Source: DATBAK01 sp036787815
Lineage (GTDB): Bacteria > Actinomycetota > Acidimicrobiia > IMCC26256 > PALSA-610
Direction of reading: 5' to 3'
DNA length: 8,480 nt
Assembly (NCBI GenBank): GCA_036787815.1
Contig: DAIQOP010000167.1
Span: 1 to 8,480 of the forward strand
The notes beneath the pieces were generated by a model. It saw only the letters and a list, made by a program, of their open reading frames with translations. It did not search any database and was not told the DNA's origin. This document shows positions 1 through 7,677 of the stretch, piece after piece; position 1 is the first letter of the stretch, and each line of letters starts with the position of its first letter. A program made the position numbers and the translations under genes.

Positions 1-3000
1 TCGGCCGAGTACTGCACGTACCGGCCGGCCAGGCCGAGATCCGCCCCCGGAGCGGCCGGCGACCAGGCGGTCCAGGTTCCGTCGGGAACGGGGGTGTCGC
101 CGCTGCGCGCCGCGAGGTCGATCGTCGTGCCCGACGGCGTGACGGTCTCGGCGTTCAACGCGCTCCAGCCGACCGAGGTGCCGGCGTCGAAGACGCGCGA
201 CACGAACCTGCCGTTGTTCGCGTACGGCGTCATCGTCATGTCGTCGAGTGCGATCGTGCCGCCGCCGAGGTTGTAGTCGCTGGCCATGACGCGCATGGGC
301 GTCGCGATGCTCAGCGGGTGCGACGCGACCTGCGTTCCGTCGATGAAGTAGGTGACGCTCGAGGCGCCCCACACGATGCGGTAGCGGTGCGGGCTCCCGA
401 GCCAGTTGCCGGCGAGGGTTTCGTCGGTCGGCGTCCCGTCGTTCGTGCGGGCTTGCAGGGCGGTGCCGTCCCGCCCGGTGCTGAACATCGCCCACGGCCC
501 GTTGAAGTCGACGGTGGCAAATCCGGCGTGCTGGAACGCCACGGCCGTGAACGTCGCGGTGAACTCGAGGGTCCGACCCGCGCCGGAGGTCGCGTCGGTG
601 CCGGCCTGGGCGCCGTCGACGGTGAGCCGCCCGCCGCCGACCGTTGCGGTCCCACCGTCGTTCCACGCGGCCGCCGACCAACCGGCGGGCAGGGTGGCGC
701 CGTCGAAGGTCTCGGACGCGCTCGGGCGCAACGTGACGGCTCCGTCGCCGTCGGCGAAGACCGCCGTCGCGTCGCCGACGGTGCCGGCGGTGAAGTCGGC
801 GACGGTCGTGTCGCCGACAACCTGTGGCGGCGTGTGCGCCGCGTATGTCGCGACGTAGTTCCCCGCCGTCGCGTCGAAGAACGCGTAGGCGACGCCGTTG
901 ATCGTCTGGGTGGCGTACGCGACGGCAGCCGTTCCGAGGTTCAGCGCCGTGAGGTCACCGGTCGCGGTGTGGAGGGGCAGCATGGCCCGCAGGCCGCGTG
1001 CGCGCGAATCGGCATTGATCGTGAAGGTGACCGTGGAGCCGTCGCTCGTGATCGCCGAGAACGTGGATGCCGCACGTGCGTCGAGCCACGTGAGCATCTG
1101 GCTCGCCGACACGATCGGCACTCCGTCACGCTGCGCGGACGCGACGATCGCGTTCGCTCCGGCGCTGTCGGCGGAGTCGTTGTGCATGTTCGCCGTGAAG
1201 GCGCCGAAGTACTGGTGCGGCCCGAGCGCGTTCGACAGCAGCGTGTCGATGGTGGCCGGGTAGCTCTGGCCGGATTCGTCGGTCATCTGCGTCGCGGCCT
1301 GGTACACGTCGATCATCGTGCCGTCGACGTCGGCGAAGCGCATCGGGATGCCCGATCCGGTGAAGAGGCCGGGGCGGTCGTGGATCCAATCGCCGGGCCA
1401 GTAGTAGTAGTTCGTGTCGAGGCGGATGCCGTGCGAGAGCTCGACCTTCGGTTGGGTGGCCCAGTCGCTCCACGGGATGCAGTGGGTGCGATTCGACACG
1501 GGGGACGCGAGGCTCGGGTAGCTCGCGGCGAACGCGCCGAGCTGCCCGTCGTAGTCGGCGAGGAGCGAGGCGGGAGTCCAGTCGGCGCAGTCGGTCGTGA
1601 CGTGGGCGGCGATCTCGAACCCGGCGTCCTGGAAGGCCTGCGCCTGCTCGGGCGACAACGGCGTCGACGGCGAGATGTACGACGTCGCCCGCACGCACTG
1701 CCACTCGTCGACGACGCATCCAGCCGGGCTCGCGGCGGCGTAGGTGTCGAGGCGACCGGCGGTGCCGCCGCTGCCGTGATCGTCGCCGGTCATCACCACG
1801 ACCGCCTTCGCGTCGTTCGGGAAATACCACAGGCGCGGCAGCGGACTCTGCGCTTGCATCGTCTCGATCATGTTGACGAGCAGGCGTTGCTGCTCGTCGG
1901 CCTGCGGGATCTGGACCTTGTCGAGATTGACCCAGTCGGGCTGCGCGTCGCCGGCGGCCGCGCCGTAGAAGAGGTCGTCGGAGCGGATCGGTCCGGACTG
2001 CCCGTCACGCTTCTGGCCGGCCCAGGCCGGGTTGCCCTGGCGGGTCTCGACGACGGAGCGGGCCAGGTCGTAGCTGAACACCGCGACGTGCCCACCGTTC
2101 GTGCCGACGGTCCGCATCGTCACCGCGGGGTTGGTCGTCGCGTCGCTCGTGTTCGCGTACAGCGTCGCGACCGCCGAAGCCGCGTCGAGTGTGTAGCGGT
2201 CCGCGGTGCCGTGGAACTGGATCGTGTCGGAGACGATGCCGGCGCCGGGCGCGGCCGTCGTGTCGACGGCGAGGTAGCCGTCCGACAGCGTTCCCGACGG
2301 ACCGTCGAGTCCGGCGACCGACGCGAGCGTGGCATCGGGACGCATCGCGATCAGGTTCCCGCCGTCGGCCACCCAGTCGGTCAGCATCTGGACACGCGCC
2401 GCGTCGAGCGGCATCGAGGCGAGGACGACGACGTCGTAGGAACGCAGCATCGTCGCGTCGACCTTCGAGATGTCGGTGACCCGGTACTCGTTCAGGCCTT
2501 CGGCACCGAGGATCTCGCCGTAGTAGCGGCCGAACGGGTCGCCGGCATCCGCGACGACGAGGATCGGGCCGCCGGGGCCGGAGTCGGCCGGGGGAGTCGG
2601 CGGCGCGGCGGTCGTGAACGCCCACGTCACGTCCGCGGCGAGCGCGTTCCCGGCGAGGTCGGCGACGCCCGCCACGGTCGCGCGGTAGACGCTCGAGCGG
2701 CGGAGCGGCTGCTGCGGGCGCAGCGTCGCGGTGCGGGTCGCGCCGTTGTAGGCGACGTCGGCGGCAACCACTCCGTCGGACGCATCGTGCAAGGAGAAGG
2801 TCGCGCCGGTCACGGTCGAGGGGTTGAGCGCCTCGTCGAACCGGGCAGTCACGGTTGTGTTCGGCGCGACATCGGTGGCATCGGCCGCAGGAACCGTCGC
2901 CGTGACCGTCGGCGGTGTCGTGTCCGGACCGGTCTGCTCGGCGACCGCGACATCGACCCAGTAGTTGTAGGTGTGACCGCTCGTCGGGAATCCCGAGCTC

Positions 3001-3551
3001 GCGTAGTGGTAGACGCCGTTCGGCTCACCGGGCGCGTGCAGCGGAGCGTTGTCGTAGCCGCCCGACGCGAAGTAGTCGGGTGTGTCGGAGAAGTAGCCGT
3101 TCGCCGAGAAGTACGACGCGACGTAGATGACGCCCGCGACGATCGCGACCGGCGGGTTCAGGTCGACCTGCTGCCAGCCCGAACCGGTTTCGTTGGTGAA
3201 GACGGCTTCCGCGAGCTGCGTCCCCTCCGCGCTCCAGAGGTGCCCGACGTGCGTGCCGCCGTCGATCGCGGCCTTGTAGAAGCGGATCGCGGTGACGTAC
3301 CCGGCGACGTCGGAGGAGAACCGGACGCCGAGCTCGATCGGCGTGTTGTCGGTCACGCCGATGATCTGCGGTGTCGCGCTCGCGTCCCAGAGGGTATGAG
3401 TCGCGTCCGCGGCAGTCGCGCGCGGCGCGGCCACGAGCGCCTGCGCCGTGGCCAACGCGATGACCGCCAGCACGGTCGTGATTCGCTGGTACCACGGTCG
3501 GCGGGCCCGGCTCGCGCTCGACATCCGTGCGAAGCCTTGAGGAGTGGCCAT
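1..3551 (-). CDS. Large secreted multidomain protein: DUF4082, Ig-like, amidotransferase-like, NodB-like deacetylase and LamG-like modules (3' end outside window)
   Basis: The frame is open from the ATG at 3551 to the left edge, giving 1183 codons with no stop, so the C-terminus is missing. Seen: a basic N-terminus, then a hydrophobic stretch at about residues 25-42 and an Ala-rich cleavage region near 46-49, a typical Sec signal peptide. Residues about 50-203 match DUF4082 (LWD start, GYVTAIRFYK, GVYHYASSGFPT). Residues 210-314 look like a Big_5/SbsA-type Ig-like domain (TPPTV start, LAGNAL near the end). After a Pro-rich linker, 329 to about 560 resembles a class I amidotransferase/ThuA-like Rossmann domain (ILVVAD, YDVVVLASM, WVADGGNLIAM) with no evident catalytic Cys. 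Residues about 578-825 resemble a NodB polysaccharide deacetylase, with D590-D591-H592, H650 and H790. Residues about 915-1100 look LamG/concanavalin-like, followed from about 1111 by another beta module. Inferred: an extracellular carbohydrate- or envelope-directed protein; enzymatic activity is unproven. A good ribosome binding site supports the start; M10 (3524) is the alternative. Domain assignments are by eye. Confidence 0.9.
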   Translation of the reverse strand, partial: MATPQGFARMSSASRARRPWYQRITTVLAVIALATAQALVAAPRATAADATHTLWDASATPQIIGVTDNTPIELGVRFSSDVAGYVTAIRFYKAAIDGGTHVGHLWSAEGTQLAEAVFTNETGSGWQQVDLNPPVAIVAGVIYVASYFSANGYFSDTPDYFASGGYDNAPLHAPGEPNGVYHYASSGFPTSGHTYNYWVDVAVAEQTGPDTTPPTVTATVPAADATDVAPNTTVTARFDEALNPSTVTGATFSLHDASDGVVAADVAYNGATRTATLRPQQPLRRSSVYRATVAGVADLAGNALAADVTWAFTTAAPPTPPADSGPGGPILVVADAGDPFGRYYGEILGAEGLNEYRVTDISKVDATMLRSYDVVVLASMPLDAARVQMLTDWVADGGNLIAMRPDATLASVAGLDGPSGTLSDGYLAVDTTAAPGAGIVSDTIQFHGTADRYTLDAASAVATLYANTSDATTNPAVTMRTVGTNGGHVAVFSYDLARSVVETRQGNPAWAGQKRDGQSGPIRSDDLFYGAAAGDAQPDWVNLDKVQIPQADEQQRLLVNMIETMQAQSPLPRLWYFPNDAKAVVVMTGDDHGSGGTAGRLDTYAAASPAGCVVDEWQCVRATSYISPSTPLSPEQAQAFQDAGFEIAAHVTTDCADWTPASLLADYDGQLGAFAASYPSLASPVSNRTHCIPWSDWATQPKVELSHGIRLDTNYYYWPGDWIHDRPGLFTGSGIPMRFADVDGTMIDVYQAATQMTDESGQSYPATIDTLLSNALGPHQYFGAFTANMHNDSADSAGANAIVASAQRDGVPIVSASQMLTWLDARAASTFSAITSDGSTVTFTINADSRARGLRAMLPLHTATGDLTALNLGTAAVAYATQTINGVAYAFFDATAGNYVATYAAHTPPQVVGDTTVADFTAGTVGDATAVFADGDGAVTLRPSASETFDGATLPAGWSAAAWNDGGTATVGGGRLTVDGAQAGTDATSGAGRTLEFTATFTAVAFQHAGFATVDFNGPWAMFSTGRDGTALQARTNDGTPTDETLAGNWLGSPHRYRIVWGASSVTYFIDGTQVASHPLSIATPMRVMASDYNLGGGTIALDDMTMTPYANNGRFVSRVFDAGTSVGWSALNAETVTPSGTTIDLAARSGDTPVPDGTWTAWSPAAPGADLGLAGRYVQYSA

Positions 3552-3556
3552 CGTCG

Positions 3557-3561
3557 CCTCC
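3557..3561 (-). promoter_or_regulatory. Ribosome binding site of the large secreted protein
   Basis: On the minus strand GGAGG lies 5 nt before the ATG at 3551. This favours that start over the in-frame ATG at 3524, and it leaves the whole basic and hydrophobic signal peptide intact. Confidence 0.75.
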
Positions 3562-3595
3562 GTGCGTCGAACGGAGGGACGACCGTCGTGCTCGG

Positions 3596-3638
3596 GATAC
3601 CGGCCGACTCCCCGTTACAGGACTCCGGCGCCGGTATC
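3596..3638. repeat. 9-bp perfect inverted repeat upstream of the secreted-protein gene
   Basis: GATACCGGC at 3596-3604 and its exact reverse complement GCCGGTATC at 3630-3638 are separated by 25 nt. The right arm overlaps the perfect 10-bp palindrome CCGGCGCCGG (3625-3634). The element lies about 45-87 nt upstream of the ATG at 3551. It could be an operator with half-sites about 34 bp apart (roughly three helical turns) or a stem-loop in the leader RNA. Presence of the repeat is direct observation; the function is inference. Confidence 0.6.
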
Positions 3639-3653
3639 GCCATTCACTCCCCG
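3607..3653. repeat. Short direct repeats ACTCCCCG interleaved with the inverted repeat
   Basis: ACTCCCCG occurs at 3607-3614 and again at 3646-3653, 39 bp apart. GACTCC also occurs at 3606-3611 and 3621-3626. The repeats sit just after each arm of the inverted repeat, so the whole cluster may be one regulatory element. They are short enough to arise by chance in GC-rich DNA. Confidence 0.45.
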
Positions 3654-3870
3654 CAGAGAAGGCGACCTCAATGTCTCTGCGGATCGACGTGTTCGCCACT
3701 CCTCACGGTACGCCGACCACCCAGAGCGAGATAGGGACCTTCGACTCTGTGCTGGTGGCTGTGAAGCGCGCGTCTGCGCGCCATCCGCGGCGCTCGCGGA
3801 GAACGTGCTTGCTGTTCGCGGCCAGGTGTACGCATCATGGTGGTTGCGTGTCGCCGCCCGGACCGAGTCT

Positions 3871-3875
3871 GGAGG
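3871..3875 (+). promoter_or_regulatory. Ribosome binding site deciding the YceI-like start
   Basis: GGAGG lies 5 nt before the ATG at 3881, the best Shine-Dalgarno spacing in this frame. It supports the 180-residue protein over upstream in-frame starts at 3527 and 3671. The 3671 ATG has only a weaker AAGG about 8 nt upstream. Confidence 0.7.
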
Positions 3876-3880
3876 CCGGA

Positions 3881-4423
3881 ATGGCTCGCTTCGATCTCGT
3901 TCCAGGCGGGTCGGAGGTGCGGGTCAGCGCGAGCACCAGCCTGCAGACGGTCACGATGACGACCGGCGACGTGGCCGGGCACCTGGATGCGGAGACAACG
4001 CCTGGTGGGGTGTTCCTCGCGGTTGCTGTGCCCTGGTGTCGTATCGAGTTGCCGGTGGGTTCGTTGCACTCGGGCAACCCGCTCTACGACCGGGAGGGCC
4101 GACGCCGTTTCGACGCCGAGCGCTACCCGCTCGTCGCGGCCGAGCTCGTGACCGCGATTCCGCTCGGCGCCGGCGTACATCGCGTCACGTGGCACCTCAC
4201 GTTCCACGGCGCGACACACGATGTCATCGGCGACCTGGTGGCGCGAGCCGTTGACGCCGATTCGATCGTCGTCGACGGCGACAATCTCGTTGACGTGCGC
4301 GACTGGGGGGTCCAACCGGGTGGGCTTCTCGTCATTCGCGTGCACCCAAGGGCGCGGTTTGCCGTGCACCTGCTCGCACGTCGGCGCGTCGATCCCGCGG
4401 ATCTCGAAGCCCTCAGGACGTGA
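3881..4423 (+). CDS. YceI-like lipocalin-fold protein, cytoplasmic
   Basis: The 180-residue product resembles the YceI family, whose extended lipocalin-like beta-barrel binds isoprenoid-type lipids in characterised members. Seen: an N-terminal FDLVPGGSEV strand, alternating hydrophobic strands through residues 11-60, the central block NPLYDREGRRRFDAERYP (66-83) that corresponds to the family's 'D..lR...F.d...yP' motif, and HRVTWHLTFHGATHDV (100-115) that matches the 'y.v.G.Ltl.G.T..v' motif. VRDWGVQPGG (139-148) follows near the C-terminus. There is no signal peptide, so it is probably cytoplasmic, unlike periplasmic E. coli YceI. The length is normal for the family. It is followed after 15 nt by the SnoaL-like gene, suggesting co-transcription. 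The ligand and role are unknown. A 250-residue form from 3671 is possible, but its extra 70 residues look like read-through of non-coding DNA. Confidence 0.85.
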   Translation: MARFDLVPGGSEVRVSASTSLQTVTMTTGDVAGHLDAETTPGGVFLAVAVPWCRIELPVGSLHSGNPLYDREGRRRFDAERYPLVAAELVTAIPLGAGVHRVTWHLTFHGATHDVIGDLVARAVDADSIVVDGDNLVDVRDWGVQPGGLLVIRVHPRARFAVHLLARRRVDPADLEALRT

Positions 4424-4426
4424 TGC

Positions 4427-4432
4427 AGGAGG
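4427..4432 (+). promoter_or_regulatory. Ribosome binding site of the SnoaL-like gene
   Basis: AGGAGG, a full consensus Shine-Dalgarno, begins 3 nt after the upstream stop codon and ends 6 nt before the ATG at 4439. The SnoaL-like gene can therefore be translated efficiently on its own from a shared transcript. Confidence 0.75.
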
Positions 4433-4438
4433 CGACTC

Positions 4439-4831
4439 ATGATCGAGCATCCCAACGTGAAGCTGATCCGGCACTGCTACGAAGCGTTTGCGAGAGGTGA
4501 CCAGGAGAGCCTGCAGGAGGTCATGGCCCACGATGTCGTGTGGCACGAGCCGGGGCGAGGGCCGTTCGCGGGCGACCACAAGGGTCCCGAGGGCGTTCTG
4601 TCGTTGCTCCGAGAGCTGCAGGCACGCAGCGACAACTCGTTCTCGGTGGAGATCGTCGACCTTCTCGCGAACGCCGAACGAGCGATCGCGATACAGGAAG
4701 AGACCGCTCGACGGGGCGACCGTCGACTCGACATCGCCAGCGCCATCGAGTTCGAGATCCATCAGGGAAGGATCACCGAGGTCACCGTGTACCACGGCGA
4801 CACGTACCACTTCGATCAGTTCTGGTCCTGA
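4439..4831 (+). CDS. SnoaL-like / nuclear transport factor 2 fold protein
   Basis: The 130-residue product has the pattern of small SnoaL-like (ketosteroid-isomerase-related, NTF2 fold) proteins. The N-terminal helix HPNVKLIRHCYEAFARGD (4-21) is typical, followed by DVVWHEPGRGPFAGDHKG (32-49), the usual pocket-lining segment. After this come a helix (EGVLSLLREL, 51-60), beta strands (VEIVDLLANAERAIAIQEET) and the terminal strands IEFEIHQGRITEVTVYHGD with a closing FDQFWS. The length is complete for the family. Members range from cyclases and isomerases to proteins with no known reaction, and I cannot name a substrate. The gene follows the YceI-like gene by 15 nt and has its own strong ribosome binding site, so the two are likely one operon. 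Its last 16 bp overlap, tail to tail, the 3' end of the LuxR-type gene on the other strand. Confidence 0.88.
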   Translation: MIEHPNVKLIRHCYEAFARGDQESLQEVMAHDVVWHEPGRGPFAGDHKGPEGVLSLLRELQARSDNSFSVEIVDLLANAERAIAIQEETARRGDRRLDIASAIEFEIHQGRITEVTVYHGDTYHFDQFWS

Positions 4832-7677
4832 AGATTCCGCGCGGGAGCATTCCGAGCTGGACCGCTCAGGGGAGATGAGTGCGCGACGCTCGACAGCGTG
4901 GCCGCGAGCTCGGTGCGGGAGCGGACGCCGAGCTTGCGGTAGATGCGGCCGAGATGGCTCTCCACCGTCCTGACGCTGATGAAGAGGGTCTCGGCCGCTT
5001 CTTGGTTCGTGCGACCCGAGCCGACCAGCCCGGCAACCCGCAGCTCGGTCGCGGTGAGCGTGAGCGGCGCCGCTGCCCGTCCGCCGAGTCGAGCGAGCTC
5101 GGCCTGAACCTGGTCGGCGTAGCGCGGGGTATCCAACTCGATGAACACCGCCGCCGCCGCTTCGAGCATTGCGCGTGCCTCGGTGCGCCGGCCCATCCGG
5201 CGCAACACTCGGCCGAGCAGCAGGCGCGTGCGGGCCTGCTCGAACGGCATTCCGAGCGCGTCGTGATCGTCGAGTGCGGCGGTCAATGCAGCCGCCGCGG
5301 CGGGCAGTTCGCCCTGCGCAGCGAGCAGCAGGCCGCGGCATCGGTGCGCCATCGCCGTCGACCAGGTGGCATCGGCGCCGGCGCCGGACTCGAGTCGCGC
5401 GGTCAGGCGCTCAGCCTCGGCGAGTCGGCCGAGACCGGTAAGCGCCTCGACGGCGTCGGCGTGGATGCGCAAGATCGCCGGCTCGTTCACGCCCAGGTCC
5501 GCGGAGATTGACATCGCTCGGAGGAAGTGCTCCGCCGCCGGCTCGAGGGCGCCGGCCGCCAGCTCGGCGAAACCGAGGCTGCGGAGGTCGCAGGCGACGT
5601 CTGCGGCCTCGCCCTGCGATTCGTCGTATGCGACCGCAGCCGCGGCGCCATGCAGAGCCTTATCGATGTGGCCGAGGTGCGCCTCGGCGAGCGCGTGCGC
5701 GGCCGACACCGAAGCCGAGCCGACGCCCGTGCGTGCCATGAGGTCGCGGCCTTCGGACGCGTATCGCAACGCCGACGGGTAATCCCCGGCCCAGCACTCC
5801 AGCAGCGCGAGATGGCCGAGAAGGTTCGGAAGCGCGCTGTCGTCGCCCTCGTCCTCTGCGCTCTGGCGCATCTCCAGCAGGCAGCGCCGAGCATCGGCGA
5901 ACTGTCCGGCGAAGCGCAGCAGCATCCCCTGGCACATACCGACTCGGTCGATGATGGGCACGGGATCACTGCGCGCCTCGGCCACGGCCGCGCGCTCGAG
6001 CAACGGAGCTGAGAGGCCATATCCGAGGCGGAGCGTGTGAAACGCGACATTCTTGAGCGCGCTGGCCAGCACATCGGGTGGAGCGTCGTCGCCCTCGCCC
6101 ATCAAGCTCACCGCGGTCCGGGCGTGACCGAGCAACTGCCCGGCGTCGTACGACGCCAGATCGGCGAGCGCCGCGTGACAGCGGGCGGTCAGTACGCGGT
6201 CGGAACCGGCTTCGCGCATCGCCTGCTCGCACCATCTCGCGGCTGGCGCGCTGCCGCCGGTCCAGTAGTCGATCGTCGCCAACAACAACAGTCCGGGAAC
6301 GCGTTCCGGCCCGGGCTTCGAGTCCTCTTGACTTGCCGTCACCATCGATCGCGCCCGATCCGGGTACCCGAGGTGGAACTGGTACCCGGCTGCGGTGACC
6401 CTGCGGCGACGAAGGTCGGCCGTGTGCTCGACCGGAGTGCGATCGATCGACAGCTCCGCGAACTCCGCCGCGCCTTCGCGGCTGCCGCGGCGACGAGCAT
6501 GCCGGGCCGCCACGTCCAATGCGTCGGCAACCTCGGCGTCGGGACCGGTCGTGCCCAGCGCGAGATGCCGCGCCCGTTCCTCTGGATCAGCGGTCACCTC
6601 GGCCAAGCGTCGGTGCAGAGCCGTTCGAGCCTGCGGGGAGACGTCGGCGTACGCAACCGAAGCCACCAGCGGATGTGCGAACCGAAGCCGTCGGCCATCG
6701 ATCTCGATCACGCCGAGCTCGACCACCTCGGTCAGGCTCTGTGCGGCGAGCGCCGGCTCGTCGAGGGCCGTTGCGACGACGTCCATCGTCGGGTGGGCCA
6801 ACGCGGCACAGACCACGAGCAGATCGCGGGCCGCGTCGGAAAGGCGATCCAGGCGATCGGCGACGAGCAGCCGCACGTCACTCGGAACCGGCAACGGGTC
6901 GTCGATCAAGAGCTTGTCGTCGCCTCGCCGCTGCAGAGCGCGGCCCATCTCCAGCGAGGCCATCGGGTTGCCTCCGGTGGCGCGATGCAACCGCGTCAAC
7001 GTCGGCCGTGACAATGTCAGCGACAGCTTGCTGTGCACGATCTTCTGCAGAGAGCCGACACTGACCGGTCCGATCGCCAACCGATCGCCGGCCACGCCGA
7101 GGCATGCCTCGGTCGCGTGCGGGTCGGCCTGGGGCCCACCCTCGGTACGGCGCGACGCCAGCACCAGAACCCCGTCGTCGTCGAGACGACGCAAGGCGTA
7201 CGTCAAGACCGTGCGCGACGTGCTGTCCAACCACTGGACGTCATCGATCGCCAACAGCAGCGGCGCCGAACGCGCGAACGCGCGCAGCACGCCGAGCACC
7301 GCGACTGCCACCACACGATCGCCCGGCGAGACCACGGTCGTCGTGTCGAGTAACAGCGCGGCCGAAAGCGCTTCGCGCTGCACGTTCGGCAGGTCGCCGA
7401 GTACGGCGTCGGGGATTCCCTCCAGCAGGTCGCCGAGCCCGGAAAAGGCCCACGCCGCGTCGGTCGCCGCACAGCGACACTCGCGCACGGCGACGCCCTC
7501 GCGAGCGGCGCGCGACACGGCCTCGGCCCAGATCGCGGTCTTGCCGATGCCTGCCGGACCCTCGAGCACCAGCGACGCCGAAGACCCACCCGCTCCGGCT
7601 CGGGCACGGCCGATGAAGTCGCTCACGGCGCCGAGCTCGCGTTCGCGTCCGAAGATCGCTGGGTTCGGCCCGGGCAT
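4816..7677 (-). CDS. LuxR-family transcriptional regulator with N-terminal AAA/STAND ATPase (LAL type)
   Basis: The 953-residue product has the size and layout of large ATP-binding LuxR (MalT-like) regulators. Seen: FGRERELGAV (9-18), the usual opening of the ATPase; Walker A GPAGIGKT (40-47); Walker B LLLAIDDVQWLD (140-151); and RATGGNPMASLEMGRAL in the later part of the ATPase. A long Ala/Leu/Arg-rich helical region of about 400-860 looks like degenerate TPR repeats, the usual ligand- or partner-sensing part. The C-terminal LuxR-type helix-turn-helix spans about 872-931 (LTATELRVAGLV, TNQEAAETLFIS, VRTVESHLGRIYRKLGV), followed by a polar 22-residue tail. In this class ATP binding and an effector generally control DNA binding by the C-terminal domain; here the effector and targets are unknown. 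AAGGAG at 7682-7687 lies 4 nt before the ATG. Its start faces the DUF4242 gene and its end converges on the SnoaL-like gene, so neighbours on either side are candidate targets. All key motifs look intact. Confidence 0.95.
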   Translation of the reverse strand: MPGPNPAIFGRERELGAVSDFIGRARAGAGGSSASLVLEGPAGIGKTAIWAEAVSRAAREGVAVRECRCAATDAAWAFSGLGDLLEGIPDAVLGDLPNVQREALSAALLLDTTTVVSPGDRVVAVAVLGVLRAFARSAPLLLAIDDVQWLDSTSRTVLTYALRRLDDDGVLVLASRRTEGGPQADPHATEACLGVAGDRLAIGPVSVGSLQKIVHSKLSLTLSRPTLTRLHRATGGNPMASLEMGRALQRRGDDKLLIDDPLPVPSDVRLLVADRLDRLSDAARDLLVVCAALAHPTMDVVATALDEPALAAQSLTEVVELGVIEIDGRRLRFAHPLVASVAYADVSPQARTALHRRLAEVTADPEERARHLALGTTGPDAEVADALDVAARHARRRGSREGAAEFAELSIDRTPVEHTADLRRRRVTAAGYQFHLGYPDRARSMVTASQEDSKPGPERVPGLLLLATIDYWTGGSAPAARWCEQAMREAGSDRVLTARCHAALADLASYDAGQLLGHARTAVSLMGEGDDAPPDVLASALKNVAFHTLRLGYGLSAPLLERAAVAEARSDPVPIIDRVGMCQGMLLRFAGQFADARRCLLEMRQSAEDEGDDSALPNLLGHLALLECWAGDYPSALRYASEGRDLMARTGVGSASVSAAHALAEAHLGHIDKALHGAAAAVAYDESQGEAADVACDLRSLGFAELAAGALEPAAEHFLRAMSISADLGVNEPAILRIHADAVEALTGLGRLAEAERLTARLESGAGADATWSTAMAHRCRGLLLAAQGELPAAAAALTAALDDHDALGMPFEQARTRLLLGRVLRRMGRRTEARAMLEAAAAVFIELDTPRYADQVQAELARLGGRAAAPLTLTATELRVAGLVGSGRTNQEAAETLFISVRTVESHLGRIYRKLGVRSRTELAATLSSVAHSSPLSGPARNAPARNLQDQN

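Larger units (their letters stand above)
3562..3880. other. Divergent intergenic region, 319 bp, with repeats but no convincing gene
   Basis: This separates the minus-strand secreted-protein gene from the plus-strand YceI-like gene and should carry both promoters. I see no reliable -35/-10 pair for either. It contains a 9-bp inverted repeat and short direct repeats (3596-3653) and two small GC-rich hairpins (3766-3799). Several frames stay open across it, but they encode Arg/Ser/Pro-rich sequence with no recognisable domain, as expected by chance at this GC content. The YceI frame is also open here, so a longer YceI start at 3671 cannot be excluded. Confidence 0.7.

Noticed and set aside
318..3734. 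A 1138-codon open frame on the plus strand
   Set aside because: It lies antisense to the large secreted protein, is extremely Arg/Val/Gly-rich and shows no domain, while the minus-strand frame has a signal peptide and clear domains. Long antisense frames are expected at this GC content.
4816..4880. Bidirectional terminator between the convergent genes
   Set aside because: The genes overlap, and I found no stable hairpin with a T-tract on either strand around the junction.
3668..5341. A 557-codon minus-strand open frame
   Set aside because: It runs antisense to the YceI-like and SnoaL-like genes and overlaps the LuxR-type gene in another frame. Its composition is Arg/Pro/Ala-rich with no recognisable motif.
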